64,000 nt of DNA from Manduca sexta (GCF_014839805.1 NC_051142.1:16338589-16402588); one strand, 5' to 3'; positions 1 to 12,600 are shown, numbered from the stretch's first letter. Notes: generated from the letters alone by a model not told the origin. A program made the numbers and translations.

Positions 1-15
1 CCATTTTATATAAGG

Positions 16-225
16 CAGGGATGGCGAACCGATGGCACGTGTGTAGTTGCACGTGACAAAATAATTCGGGCAGAATAATATGCAAAACAAAAACATAGTT
101 GGATCATAAAAAAACGCTAAAAGGCACACCCGGATAGATAAAACCGATCCTGGGTGGCACGTTACATACCATATTTTTTTTTGTATTTTTTTTAGTACAC
201 GTTGACCAAAGGTTCACCATCCCTG
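16..225. mobile_element. hAT-like MITE with CAGGGATGG terminal inverted repeats
   Basis: The left end CAGGGATGGCGAACC and the right end (reverse complement CAGGGATGGTGAACC) match at 14 of 15 positions over a 210-bp non-coding body. CAGGG ends are typical of hAT elements. The 8-bp flanks agree poorly, so the insertion is probably old. Confidence 0.7.
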
Positions 226-3200
226 ATAGGGGTTATGAGGTTCATTGTATTTTTTCGCGCGGATAATTTTTGTCCCGTTGCGTTTGACGTGGTTGATATT
301 AGACTTTTGAACCATTTGGTTGGGTTTTGGCTTTTAAATACTAATGATAGGTTATTTGATAATTCTTAGTAATTTTAAATTAAAACATAATAGACCTATA
401 CAATAATGCCTTAATTGAATTTCAAAGGAAAACATTACGGGTAATTGATTGATAACCAAGTAGTTTATAAATGCAATTATTAACCTATTTTTGTAATTCC
501 CGAGACGTGTGATGATTTACGTGTTTTTTTTAATGTACCTACTGTTTTAAAATATGAATTATTTTCGTATGTTTTGTAATAAATATAAGTATTCCGTATT
601 CACTCCACTAATTTGTCGAATGGGTCATAAGTGACCCGTAGGTCTCTTTTAAATCACGTCGGGCCGACGGGATTATGGTATATCTTTAAGGTATTTAATG
701 ATGTTAATGTTTAAAAAAATTATTTACTTTATTGCATATTTTCAAAATTTTTACTTATAAATTAACTCAACAGTTCCCAGTGTTGCCTTTTATGGTGAAA
801 ATACAATGAATTTGATCAAATGATTTAAAATTCTAGTTTAAAAATAAAATATGAGGTACATATTTGATGGTGATATGACCGATTCTCATGAAATAATGGA
901 AGCCCTTTTACCTCCTACAAAGCCCCAAGCCCAAATACTTCAAACTTATAAAGGAAACAGGGTTTCTTCGCGAATGCAATCAGTTTGTCTATGGTTTATT
1001 AAATAAAATCATGTAGTTATTTTTAATCAATTAAGGCTAATTCAAACCTCAAAAAGTTATTTAACGATTAATCATAGTTAGACTAAAAGTCGTTTTCAAT
1101 AAAGTTCTTGGATTTTCGAATCGATCTTGAGAATAAAGCAACCAATGAAGTCTTTATTGTAAGCATTTAAAAAAAATGTTCTGAATGGTTAATTATTGCG
1201 ATGATTTGAAAAAAGTTATTGGTATCGTTTATTTTCTTTTACGTACAAAAAGAGAGTTTTACTCTATAATTTTTATTAGCTGTGGCTTGGATCATTCCTG
1301 TACAACTCGGCCATATTCTTTATGAAATGGAAATTTTCTTTTACCGACGTTTTTTATTTAATCAATTATTTACACATTTTTTTTTTAAATGGGTTATTCA
1401 GGCTTCCATAGTTGCAAGAAAGTCGGTCTTTGCCTTTTTATATAAACAACTACTTATATATCAAGCTGGGGAGTTACAATGATTTTGTCTTAACAAAAAA
1501 TGTATATTTAAAACTATTTTTTACAATCTATTTTTCAACAGATAATTCAAACCAAACATATTACTTAATTTTTCACTATGCTTTAGTACTTACTCAGTAC
1601 AGTAGTTAGGTATTTATGCTTAATGAAGTAAACATTTAACCAGTTACATAGTCCGCAGTGATTTACTTTTGACAATGTATTTAAAAACTTTCTTAAATAA
1701 AACTGGGAATTGTTGGGATTATTTTAACTTAATGTAATCTTTGGTTGTAATAACATGTAATTACTGTTTAATTTTGTAATGCAAAATGTATGCCTTCAAA
1801 TAAAAATTCGAAGAAATAGTTTTTTTTTTACTAGTGGATGCAGAAGTAAGGATGCTTTTCTGATTCATAGAGAATATAACATTATTTTCGAGTCCAGAAT
1901 ACACATATAGAAGTAAAGCCATTCAAAACTTCTATAACAAAGCGGTGAACAATTACGACAATCGCTCTTAAAAATCGACAATGCTCAGTGAAAGTATTTT
2001 TTACACTGAAGATGGCGGGATAAATAAATTACAACTTAAGTAAATAAAAAGACAGTATATAACTTACACCTTTATTCATATTTACAAGTCACAAACGATT
2101 TATAACAAATTATACTTTCATATCTTCCTAAAAGAAATAAACCAAGTGTATTATAATTTAAAATGTTTTTGAACGTATGCTGTCAATGGGGCGACTTTTG
2201 TTTCGTGGTATGATAACTCTAAAATAGCATAAATATACTTTGCTATCTCGAGGTTTAAGGATTGCCTCCGCAAGGAATAGATCGTAAAGGTTTTTTTTTA
2301 ATTTAAATATGGTCACTAAGGTCAGTTCAAAAACTGTCTAGGCCATTAAAAGATTTAAGCTACAGGTATATAATATTTAAAAAAAAATATTAATTTTATT
2401 TTTTTGTAGAAAAGATTTAAGTTATTACTTCAACAAGAAAAAGAAGAAAAATTTTCACCTGTAAGTATGATATAAATGGCAACCGTCACATATAAATATT
2501 TTGCCCTTGGTTATTTCTTACAGAAAGTTATGATCTTATTCTATCCATTTGAGCATACATTTTTAATATAAATCTTTAGTTACAGACGATTTTGTGTGAA
2601 TCGCAACATTTGGGTTTAAAATGACCCACTTGATCCTTTCGTATCATTAAATGTGTTTTAAAAACCAACGAGTGAATCTCAGATTACGTTCAGTTTTATA
2701 AAAAAATACATGGGTCAATATTGACCCGCCCTTCGCAATTGGTAGTATTTAATTTAAAAAGAAATTTCTGTCGGTTATTTTATTCGCAGGATTGTAAACT
2801 ATAAATTGGAAGAAACATGAACAGATGCAATCCTGCATAATAACCAAACTCTGCAATAAAAAGTACAAAAAAATATATAATCATCAAATATACTTTACAG
2901 TCTTTACATAATTATTGTCCGTTGGTTTTTTGATCCTTCAGAAACCGCTATATGTTGTTTCTTCATTATAACTAACTTTAAACCCCTAGTTCCAAGTCAT
3001 GAGCGTAGCCAATCCTTTGCACCAAAAAAATATCAAACTAGACCAATAAAAAAATGCTTTTATGTTTTGACTACGCCCATTAGTAAAAATGGTAAAAAAA
3101 ATTTGCTATAAAAAACTGTCCCACTTTATTTATTTTTAGTTTCCGTAAATCTAAGGATATAATTTCAGCGGTTAATAGCCAATATTGCTTATGGTGTAAT

Positions 3201-3744
3201 GTTTATTTTTTTTATAGACGATTACAAATTAACTTTGAGTCGTATAATTCACAATATATAAAACTAAAGGAATACTTCAGTAGTTGTTAGTGGGACAGTT
3301 TTTGTTTGCAAGCGGAGCAATAATACTATTGGACGGAACCCAGTGTTAAGACTAGTCTCTACTACTAACGGTAAGATAAACTCCATTAAATCCCGCCCCA
3401 CTTAGACCAAGTCCACGACAGCGACACACAGATTAATCAATATTTGAATGATTAATACCAAAACATTATACCTTTTTGATAAGTACTAAATATTTTATCT
3501 AGTTATCCACAAGTCAGATTTGGATTCTCTACAGTCGTACTGGTCAACACGTATGCGAATAAAAATATAAACTCATTTTATTATTGAATACACTAGATGT
3601 TACTCGGGGCTTCGTTAGCATAAAAAGCCTTCCAGCCACAAAAGTTTTTAAAACACTACCGATTTACAGCGCCACGTGGACGCCAGCGCCATTCATTTAA
3701 TAATTCTATTATTTACCATGAGAGCAAATTAATGGGATAAAAAG
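226..3744. other. AT-rich 3' flank with no recognisable gene
   Basis: Short ORFs at 1282-1482 and 1412-1609 have the composition of AT-rich noise and no recognisable motif. The only notable content is three GGGTCA-N4-TGACCC-type palindromes at 622, 2612 and 2712. Confidence 0.7.
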
Positions 3745-3890
3745 TAGCTTGAGTTATTCTAGGTCAGGTCATCATCTATCCGTGTGGCAAATTTCATCCA
3801 AATCCGTTCAGCCGTTTCTACATGTACTTCTGACAAGAGACAAACATTCAATCGTCTAATTTTTTTTTTCATGAGCGTTCGAATTTATAA
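3745..3890 (+). repeat. LINE/SINE 3'-tail fragment
   Basis: Contains the stretch around 3788-3820 (GCAAATTTCATCCAAATCCG, then CAGCCGTTTC), which resembles the 3' tails of non-LTR elements widespread in Lepidoptera. No coding sequence. Confidence 0.4.
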
Positions 3891-4629
3891 TATAAATAAG
3901 ATATCAATGTTTAAGTGATTGAATAAGATAGTGATAACAGCAATATAATAAATAATTAACAAATATCTGTGTGTCACTGTTCATACTATTTACAAATAGT
4001 CGAAATCGTAAAATATGAGTTTTATAATATTAAAGTTGTTCATTGAGGCACCTCTGACGTCACAAATCAGTAATCCAATTATTAATATACATTCACAATT
4101 ATTCCCGCAATGAAAAAAAAACATAAAATTTTAAATTCAAAACTTAACATAAACCTCTTTTAAAAATATAATAGTCTAAATCCATAAAATATGAGATTTA
4201 TAGAAAACTTGTGACGTAATAAGTTGACATTTATAAAAATAGTCCATTAAACTCTATAATAAAGATTTAGTTACGGACGGAGTAATTATCGATACCTCAG
4301 CTGCAAAGTAATGATTACAAATTGTATATTGTCCATTAATTTTCCCAAGTCCGGTATTTAGGCTAGCGGTGATTAGTAACCAAGAGACCGGCATTCTGCG
4401 GGTCACCTGCGGCATCATTGGAATGTCTCCCCAGACCGTAGCATGCGACCTCACGCATATCCAAAATATATCATTACTAAACTATTATAGACAAATCAAT
4501 AATGCTCACAGAACTTCATTTAACAGTGAAGGAGGCCTATCTGTTGAGTTTTAGCATACTTTATAACTTACAAGTGATAACTCAGAAGATGTAGATATAT
4601 GCCTAATACTACATACAACATTTTTATAT

Positions 4630-4750
4630 ACGCGCAAGGCAAAAGAGCCCACTGCACCTGATGGTAAGTGGAGTGGCGTACAATAGAATGTCGACTGACG
4701 AGTGATGATTACCCCTTGGCAGTAGACACAATTATGCCGGCCTGTTGTAG
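4630..4750 (-). repeat. Short interspersed repeat, GCCGGCATAATT family
   Basis: Inverted copy of the family also seen at 11078-11235 (two in tandem) and 23205-23310, with partial copies near 24440-24540 and 30188-30245. Shared blocks are GCCGGCATAATTGTGTCGAC and GTCGACTGACGAG. Non-coding; class unknown. Confidence 0.6.
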
Positions 4751-5955
4751 TCGGATATACACGGGTAGATCCCGGAACGCGACATACTTACGTCGGACAC
4801 TATGGCCGGTTTAAACATCTTTTGTACGCTGTTTGCTCTCCGAGCGGATATGAAATTCTACCTCCAACAAATTTTTATTTATACAACTTTAATTTAGAAA
4901 TGTATGCATTGTATTACAAAGATAAAAAATATTTTTAATACATAAAAAAACATAAGTAACCTCCATATCCATATATCATTAACAATAATAATTTTATACA
5001 GAAATGAATAAAGTGTTGGCTTTTTTAATACAAAGAAACTGAAATATCGATAAAAAAAACGTGGAAACATTTTAAAAATTATTCCCAAAATTCTTAAAAC
5101 AAATTGACTTATTTTGAAAATCAGAAAAAAATGGGTTTAATTTTTAAACTTTTCCATTTAACACATAAAATAGTCACCATTAAAAGTAACACCTGAAACT
5201 AGTTTTTCGATGTCTAAATGTCGCCTTGGACAAACACACAGAAAAATAAACCTACAAGACTACTGAACCCTTATCAAACTCTAGACAGAACGCAAAAGAT
5301 TTATTAGTAATTCCAAAAAAAAAAACATATAAGCCGGAAAGTCCGATTAACTATTTGTTGGGAAAAAACAACGTTGATTATATTATCTTTCTAGATATTG
5401 TTCATGGAATATGTTACACAATAATGTATGTAAGGTCTTGAAGTTTATTGGTCTGTGATTAAAGGTTATACGCGGGCGTCTCTGCTCCAGTTATAAACAA
5501 ACATTTATAAAGAATTGATTCTTGATATTTTGACATGTAATAATATTCTGTAGTTATAAGGAAAAAAAAAATTTGATGTTAGGACTTCGCAACGAACTTA
5601 AGTCGCACGCGTCGATTTTTATTTTGATATGAATAAAATTAATTGTTGTTCCAAATTATTAGCTTAGCGTCAAATAACGTAATATAGGAGGTGTAAATTG
5701 ACGCGGTAACGTTACGCCTAAGACAAGCGCCAAATACTTCGAACGTGATTAAATAAGGTTGTTTTTTTACGATTAAGTACATTTTTTTTATAAATGTTGT
5801 ATGAAAAAAATTTTTTTTTTCAGTCTCGGCTCGAAGCTTGGTACATCCTCCGTGCATGACAGGATGTTTACGGTCCCTCAATGTGAGGGAGGGATGTGCC
5901 ATACAAGAAGTATTAATCGTGTAGAGGTTATATTCACCCGTAATGAAACTAGTTG

Positions 5956-5971
5956 GGGTCAAAAATGACCC
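5956..5971. promoter_or_regulatory. Palindrome GGGTCA-AAAA-TGACCC (IR4)
   Basis: Perfect 6-bp inverted half-sites with a 4-nt spacer, about 550 nt past the receptor stop codon. Others: 622-637 and 2712-2727 (perfect), 2612-2627 and 7448-7463 (imperfect). The half-site resembles nuclear-receptor sites, but no function is shown. Confidence 0.4.
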
Positions 5972-6317
5972 AGAGACGCCCTGTATTCAATCTCATAGGT
6001 TATAAAATTCGTCTAAAAATACATCGATTCGGGTGCCTGACCTACCGCGACCTCTTTTGTATTAATTCTAAAATTAAATCAATAATTCACATTTATAAAG
6101 GATTTTTTAATAGAATTCTTCAGATCACCCTTAAACATAGACGCACTTGCACATACATTTTGAATGTGTGTACGAGTATTGCTTAGGGTCGATTATTCGC
6201 CTTTTCGCATTTGGACTAATTTTACAAAAATGTATCTTTTTAAATGGTTTAGCTAACGGTAGTCAAACAAGAAATTACATTTAATATTTTGACTTCATTT
6301 TCTTAATTTAACTAAAA

Positions 6318-6323
6318 TTTATT
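6318..6323 (-). terminator. Candidate polyadenylation signal AATAAA for the scavenger receptor
   Basis: Minus-strand AATAAA about 203 nt past the stop codon, in AT-rich sequence. An ATTAAA variant is near 6279-6284. AATAAA is common by chance at this base composition, so the cleavage site is only a guess. Confidence 0.4.
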
Positions 6324-6525
6324 ACAAATGTATAACATAATAGCGTACAAAGCAATAAATTGAACATTTTTAATATTTACAACATCCACATTGAGTACAC
6401 CATTGGATGATATACCTATACAACTATTGGTATATTTGCGAAAAATGCTAAAAATATTTGTAAAAATGCGAAAATTACACATGATGCGAAAAAGCGTATA
6501 ACCAACGCGTATAAATACAAAAGTA

Positions 6526-6637
6526 TTATCTCCTACTATTTAACTCGTATCCGTTCTCTTTGCTCGGCGTTTTAGCGGGAGGCGGCTTCGCTATCACATG
6601 TCCCTCTAACCTCAGAGTGCTCTGGCGGTGTGATGAT
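6526..6637 (-). CDS. Scavenger receptor exon 11 (cytosolic C-terminal tail and stop)
   Basis: Follows a good acceptor (CCAATTGCAG|A) in a small GC-richer island and joins exon 10 in phase, adding SSHRQSTLRLEGHVIAKP, a short proline-rich PPPAKTP stretch and SKENGYELNSRR before TAA at 6528-6526. Total protein 515 residues. A hydrophilic 37-residue tail after TM2 is normal for insect CD36-family members, and composition and phase support a real exon. I see no canonical YxxPhi or acidic-dileucine endosomal sorting motif; the RQST stretch could be phosphorylated (inference). A possible poly(A) signal is about 200 nt downstream. Confidence 0.88.
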
Positions 6638-9600
6638 CTGCAATTGGAGTTATTTTGCATTAAGCTAAGATTAGACTAGCAAGTTCTTGCAGCAATACAT
6701 TGTGCAACAACTTCCAGATGAGTTTACACTATCGGAAATAATTTAATAATTTTATAAACATACGACTCGCCGCAGCTCAAGTTTCTAATTTTGCAGAATT
6801 CATGTTTTGCATTTTTTTCTAGCTAATCTATATAGTATGCATATAGTAATATATACATTGAACGTATATAGTTAGTAAAGTAGGTAGAGCTTATTAAATA
6901 CGGGTCCTTCAAACAGTTAATATATTTTATAATGATAGATTACATTAAAGAACGCTATACTTGATGGGTACTACAGTAAACTCACTGACCATACGAAACG
7001 CAACGCTAGATATTAAGGTGGTAGCTCAAGGTCCATTTTCATACATTTTGTTTCGGCTTTAATCTGGGTAACTAAACAAGTATTGGCAAGTAAAGAATTT
7101 AAATTCACGTCTAGTTAGTGATTAGTTCTCGCAGTTGAAAGAAAAACGTAAAAATAATTAATAATCATGGATATTTCGGCCTTTAAAATTTAATATGACG
7201 AAATATCCATGATTATTAATTATTTTTACATTTTTCTTTCAACTGCGAGAAGTAATCACTAACTAGACGTGAATTTAAATTCTTTACTTGCCAATACTTG
7301 TTTAGTTACCCAGATTAAAGCCGAAACAAAATGTATGAAAATGGACCTTGAGCTACCACCTTAAACAGAGAGTCTTAATGCAAACCGTCCCATCCACTTT
7401 CCATAGAGCGTGGCTCTATCATCTTAAAGACCTACTACTAACATAATGGGTCGTTTTAGACCCATTTGGGAATTATGGAATATCACTTCGCTACTTTCTA
7501 GTAACTGAGTCATTGCTTTAGTATAAAAAAAGTTTTAAAATTCGTATTAAAGCTAAGAAATAGTTGTAATTTATCAATAAACATTTGTAATCAATCGTTA
7601 ATCTAATCAATGTTTTGTCACAAATTTGTTCAACACTAGGCATAAGTCATAGACGTATTGATTATAATAATAATGTTTATTGGTAAAGGTCTAAGTCCAA
7701 TAACCGTAACTAACATATTTTGTCGTATCCGCGTATTTCTTGAAGTCGCTTCTTCACGATAATACAACTGCAGTTTACGATTCTGTTGTGAGTTCATGGG
7801 TTAATGTATGCCTGAAAGATGAATATTTTATTCTAGTTTTACTTTGAAATAAGAAAACTATTTTTTAATATTTATCACGGTTTGATATTATTATTTTATC
7901 GCGAAGTTTTGAAAACTTTGCAGCCTTCATGGTCACGGAGGGGACTGAGGAGTTGATCGTCCGAAAAGTCAAAGTTACAATATCTACCTACGTTTTATAT
8001 TTATAATTTTTTTTTATTCTTCAGCTATTGACGGTTCAATCTATGCAGAATGTCTTGAAGTCTGGCAGACAGTCTTTTGGCATCCAATTTAGTTGTACAT
8101 TGTAGTTAGTCTATACCACACGAATGGGTCAATTTGATTGTTCCAAGGAATTAGAAAAAAAAAATTGCCAATGTGTTTCGTATGGTCAGTGAGACTCTTG
8201 TATACCTACAAACCATTTACGTCCTTCTTTTAGGATTATAACTATATATTGAATGTATTCCACTAAGGGGCACCTTCATAAATATAACGAACAAAAAAAA
8301 AAAAACTTTTTTAGTTTTTATCTCGGAATAAAACCCGTTACACATATTACCATAACTAGTAACTATATATTGAATGTATTCCATTAGAGACCCCTTCACA
8401 ATTACAACGATTTTTTTTTTTTTTTTTTTTTAAAAAAACGAATAATTAATTATTTTTGTGTAGGAATAAAACCCACTACACATATCACCGTAAGCACTAA
8501 ACCTGGACAACGTTACCTGATGAGGCAGGTGACGGCGAGCAGCACGAGCAGCGCGCCGAGCGCGGAGAGCCCCCAGCCGAGCGTGGCGCGCGCGATGGGC
8601 GGCACCTTCGTCGCCAGCCGCAGCAGCGACGTCACCTGCGAGGGCAGCTCGTCGATACCCTGAGGAGACGCGATAACAGTTACTAAATGGATTTTTCTTA
8701 TTTCTTTATGATACAATAAAAAAACGCTGCGATAGCCTAGTTGGGTGTGGAACGGACTGCCTAATGTCCGCAGGTTTAAATCCCAAGGGCACACACCTCT
8801 GACTTTTCTAAAAAAATCATGTGTGTATTCTTTGTGAATTTATCGTTCGTTTTAACGGTGAAGGAAAACACCTTGAGGAAACCTGCACATTTGAGAAGTT
8901 CGCTATAGGAATTTCGAGTGGGTGAAGTCTACCAATCCGCACTAGGCCAGCGTGGTGGACTAAGGCCTAATCCTTCTCAGTAGTAGAGAAGGCCCGTGCT
9001 CAGCAGTGGGCAAGTATATAATACGGGGCTGATATTTTTATTATACCCTAAGGAGATTCGATAGCGCTTAAACGGTGTTTTCTATTACCTCTTTATGATA
9101 CCCTAACAAGATTCGATAGCGCTCAAACGGTGTTTTTTAGCTCTTTTATATGATGCCCTAACGAGATTCGATAGCGCTTAAAAGGTATTTTTTAGCTCTT
9201 TTTTATTGATTATCAAAGGTTCGGCAGGTTCGTCTGGAAACCTCTAGGGATTCTATGTTCAGCAGTGGACTTTATGTGACTGATGATGATGAGGCGGGGG
9301 GGGGGGGGGGGAGGTTCCGCTATTTAATACGTATCTACTATCTAAATAGAGTGAAGGAATTTTAAATCACGCCTTTATTCAGAACTTAGAGAACACTTAT
9401 ATGTAGGCTGGAAACGTAAAATTTACGCCTTTAGAAAGGTTGGTAGAGGCACAATTAGGGCTGGCACAGATCAACGAGAATACTTCTGTGTGTAATAAAG
9501 GGCGAGTTTTTGCAACGAATAGGTAAACTTCACAACTCATATTGAGTATTTATCGAATGGACACTCACCTGTATTCTTAGAGAATCGAGCTCAATATATT

Positions 9601-12600
9601 CGTTAACTTCTAATGTCACAACTTGAGTACACAGCATTAATGAATTTATTTAAAACTAGCTTTTGCTCGCGGCTCCGCCCGCGTTATAAAGTTATTCAGG
9701 CTAAAGTTTTCCGTTATAAAAATAGTAGTTTCCCGGGAGCCTATGTTCTTCCCAGGGTCTCAAACTGTCTCCATACCAAATTTCATCTTAATACGTTAGG
9801 TAGTTTTTGAGTTTAACACGTTAAGGCAGACAGATGCAGCGGTGAACTTTTGTTATATTATTTAGAACTTTTTAAGTGAAACAATCCCGTCATACATCAT
9901 TGTTGCATAACTTTAACCGTTTACGCAGCGCAGGCAACGGAAGCTCTCAAAACTCATAATTTTCCCCGTTTTTGCAACATGTTTCATTACTGCTCCGCTC
10001 CTATTGGTCATAGCATGATGATATATAGCCTACAGCACTCCAGGAACAAAGGGCTATCCAACACAAAAAGATTTTTTCAGTTGAAACCGGTAGTTCCTGA
10101 GATTAGCCATTACTGCTCCGCTCCTATTGGTCATAGCGTTATGATATATAACTTTGAGCACTCCACAAACAAAGGACTATTCAACACAAAAATATTTTTT
10201 CAGTTCGAATCGGTAGTTCCTGAGATTAGCCATTACTGCTCCGCTCCTATTGAATATAGCGTGATAATATATAGCCTATAGCACTCCACGAATAAAGGGC
10301 TATCCAACGCAAAAAGAATTTTTCAGTTTGGACCGGTAGTTCCTGAGATTAGCCATTACTGCCCCGCTCCTATCGGGTATAGCGTGATGATATATAGCCT
10401 ATAGCACTCCACGAACAAAGGGCTATCCAACGCAAAAAGAATTTTTCAGTTTGGACCGGTAGTTCCTGAGATTAGCCATTACTGCCCCGCTCCTATTGGG
10501 TATAGCGTGATGATATATAGCCTATAGCACTCCACGAACAAAGGGCTATCCAACGCAAAAGAATTTTTCAGTTTGGACCGGTAGTTCCTGAGATTAGCGC
10601 GTTCAAACAAACAAACAAACAAACAAACAAACAAACTCTTCAGCTTTATATAATAGTATAGATATATTTATAAAAAAAATACATTTACTTTAACAGAATA
10701 CATCTGCATTTACGTTGTACATTGAAAAGTCACAACTAACCTCCTCGAACCACAGTATGGGGAACACAATGTCGGGGAAGTTGGCGACCTGCTTGATGTC
10801 CACCACCTGCGAGACAGCCAGGTTGATCTGGATCCTGGCGCGGGCCCGCATCGCGATACCCATCTCCTGTGAACACGTGTATTACAAATGCCTGTGTAGA
10901 ATATCTTGAAAACACTACTCGTAATTTGATGTTTAATTTCAACGTTTGTGATTGGTCGAAAGACCATTGCGTCGGTCACGTGATAGTCTTTCAACCAATC
11001 ACAATAAAGACACGGAGTCTTTTATTTTTGCCATATTCTAAGCACACCGGGTTCATTTGTTCTGCTTGTTCAACAAGGCCGGCATAATTGTGTCGACTAG
11101 CGAGGGACAATTGTCACTCGCCAGTTGATATTTTATCTGGAAACCACCAATTCGGGTGACGGTCAAAAGAGGCCGGCATAATTGTGTCGACTAGCGGGGG
11201 ACAATCGTCGCTCATTAATCGGAGTGATGGTCAGTTTTTCAAGCCTGTATAAAAATTGTACTCACGGGTTGAACATCAATGAAAAGTCTGTGGTCTTCTG
11301 GCACGGGGGGCGAGATACCTTCGACAGCCTCCCGGAGACTGGGGTCCGCCAGGTAGAAGTGAGGGAACGAGAGCATGATGGGGGAGTCTGAAAAAAAGTA
11401 CATAATGAATATTGTAGCCAGGCTTATTTGAGAGTCATATGAGTTGTACACAGGTATTTACAAACATAAGGATGCACAATATCCCGAACGCATAGTTTCG
11501 GCAACTTCATAGTTTTCTTTGGTTTTGTTCAGGTTTGTGTATCTCTCAGATAATAAAACGGGTGATGAGTGCGATTCGATGCTATTCAGCACTTTGTAAT
11601 TTTGAGTTCTGAAAGTTCAAGAGCAATTTGTTCGTCTTATATTTTCTTTATAGAGATTCTGCTCGCTGTTACGCTAGAATGATATCCGTTCCCTGGACGA
11701 ATTTTTGTATTAATGTCTCTAAAGTATCGAATAAATGAATTTCTGCTGTATTATTTTATATATTTTCTGTTGTTAAGTAACTCACCATATTGACACAGGG
11801 AGACGTTAAAGAGTCCATTGGGCGCGCAGGGCGGACCGGCGGGGCAGTAGCAGCGGTTGTGCTCGTCATTTGCAAACACGTCCTCCGGCGGCGTGAACCG
11901 GTACCCGTCCACACCCGCTGCAGACTCCACCTCTTCCAGGAACCTGCCGATTATGGAGTTAAATCATAGAAAATAGAGTGGCGACTCTTTGCGTATAAGT
12001 AGTGAGACTATGACCGTTTTCAATGAACGATCCCAATCCTAATCATCCATTCGAACCCATCGATCGAATCCCGAAATCTCGCCCTAGCAGCCCTGATCTA
12101 CAATCATCAATCTAGCTGACCCGCACACTCGTTTGAGGTTTGGAAGATAATTGTTTTTTGTGCGATAGTTTTATCGAATTTTCGACGGCCAATTTTGTGT
12201 TTACATGTGTAAAATAGTTTTACATACGCTGTTGCTTTGCAGAGTAACACAAAGGGATGAATGTCTACTTAGACTCGCTTACGTGGACTTATCTTTTATG
12301 ACTTTATTATTTCCTTAAATGACAAAGCGAGCTTGCCGTTAGCCTGATAGCAAGCAATAAAAACGCCCATAGACAGTAGAAATACAATCTAACACCTTTA
12401 ATTACAAATTATTGTTTGGTATTTCACACTGCTCGCCCTCCTGAAACGTGAGATGTTAAGTCTTAAATTCATTAGTTACACCGGCTACAGTGTCCTTCAC
12501 AGAAAACAACACACTGCTGCTGGCGGCAGAAATAGACATTGCGGTGGTACCTGCACAGGCGGTCTCTCACATATGAGAGATCTACCACCAGTAAATCATC

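Larger units (their letters stand above)
6966..8207. mobile_element. Composite region bounded by a 19-bp inverted repeat, inside intron 10
   Basis: CTCACTGACCATACGAAAC at 6981-6999 reappears exactly inverted at 8175-8193, with weaker similarity extending about 15 bp outward. The interval holds a long hairpin (7013-7364), an imperfect IR4 palindrome and a copy of the GCAGCCTTCATGG repeat family. It could be an old TIR element invaded by others. No ORF of note. Confidence 0.45.

Noticed and set aside
5639..5962. 107-codon minus-strand ORF downstream of the receptor, considered as the C-terminal tail exon
   Set aside because: No acceptor in the required phase, and the exon at 6526-6637 fits better in phase, composition and position.
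8513..8794. Treating the 93-codon minus ORF as a complete small gene or as the true end of the receptor
   Set aside because: Its first half is SINE/intron sequence; only 8513-8659 is exon, and the TAA lies inside a splice donor that leads in phase to exon 11.
9985..10598. CRISPR-like array
   Set aside because: Five 123-bp units are repeated in full with no unique spacers; it is a tandem monomer array within a eukaryotic transposon.
10604..10636. (CAAA)n as an independent microsatellite
   Set aside because: It is the 5'-subterminal (GTTT)n of the Helitron-like element, in its expected place.
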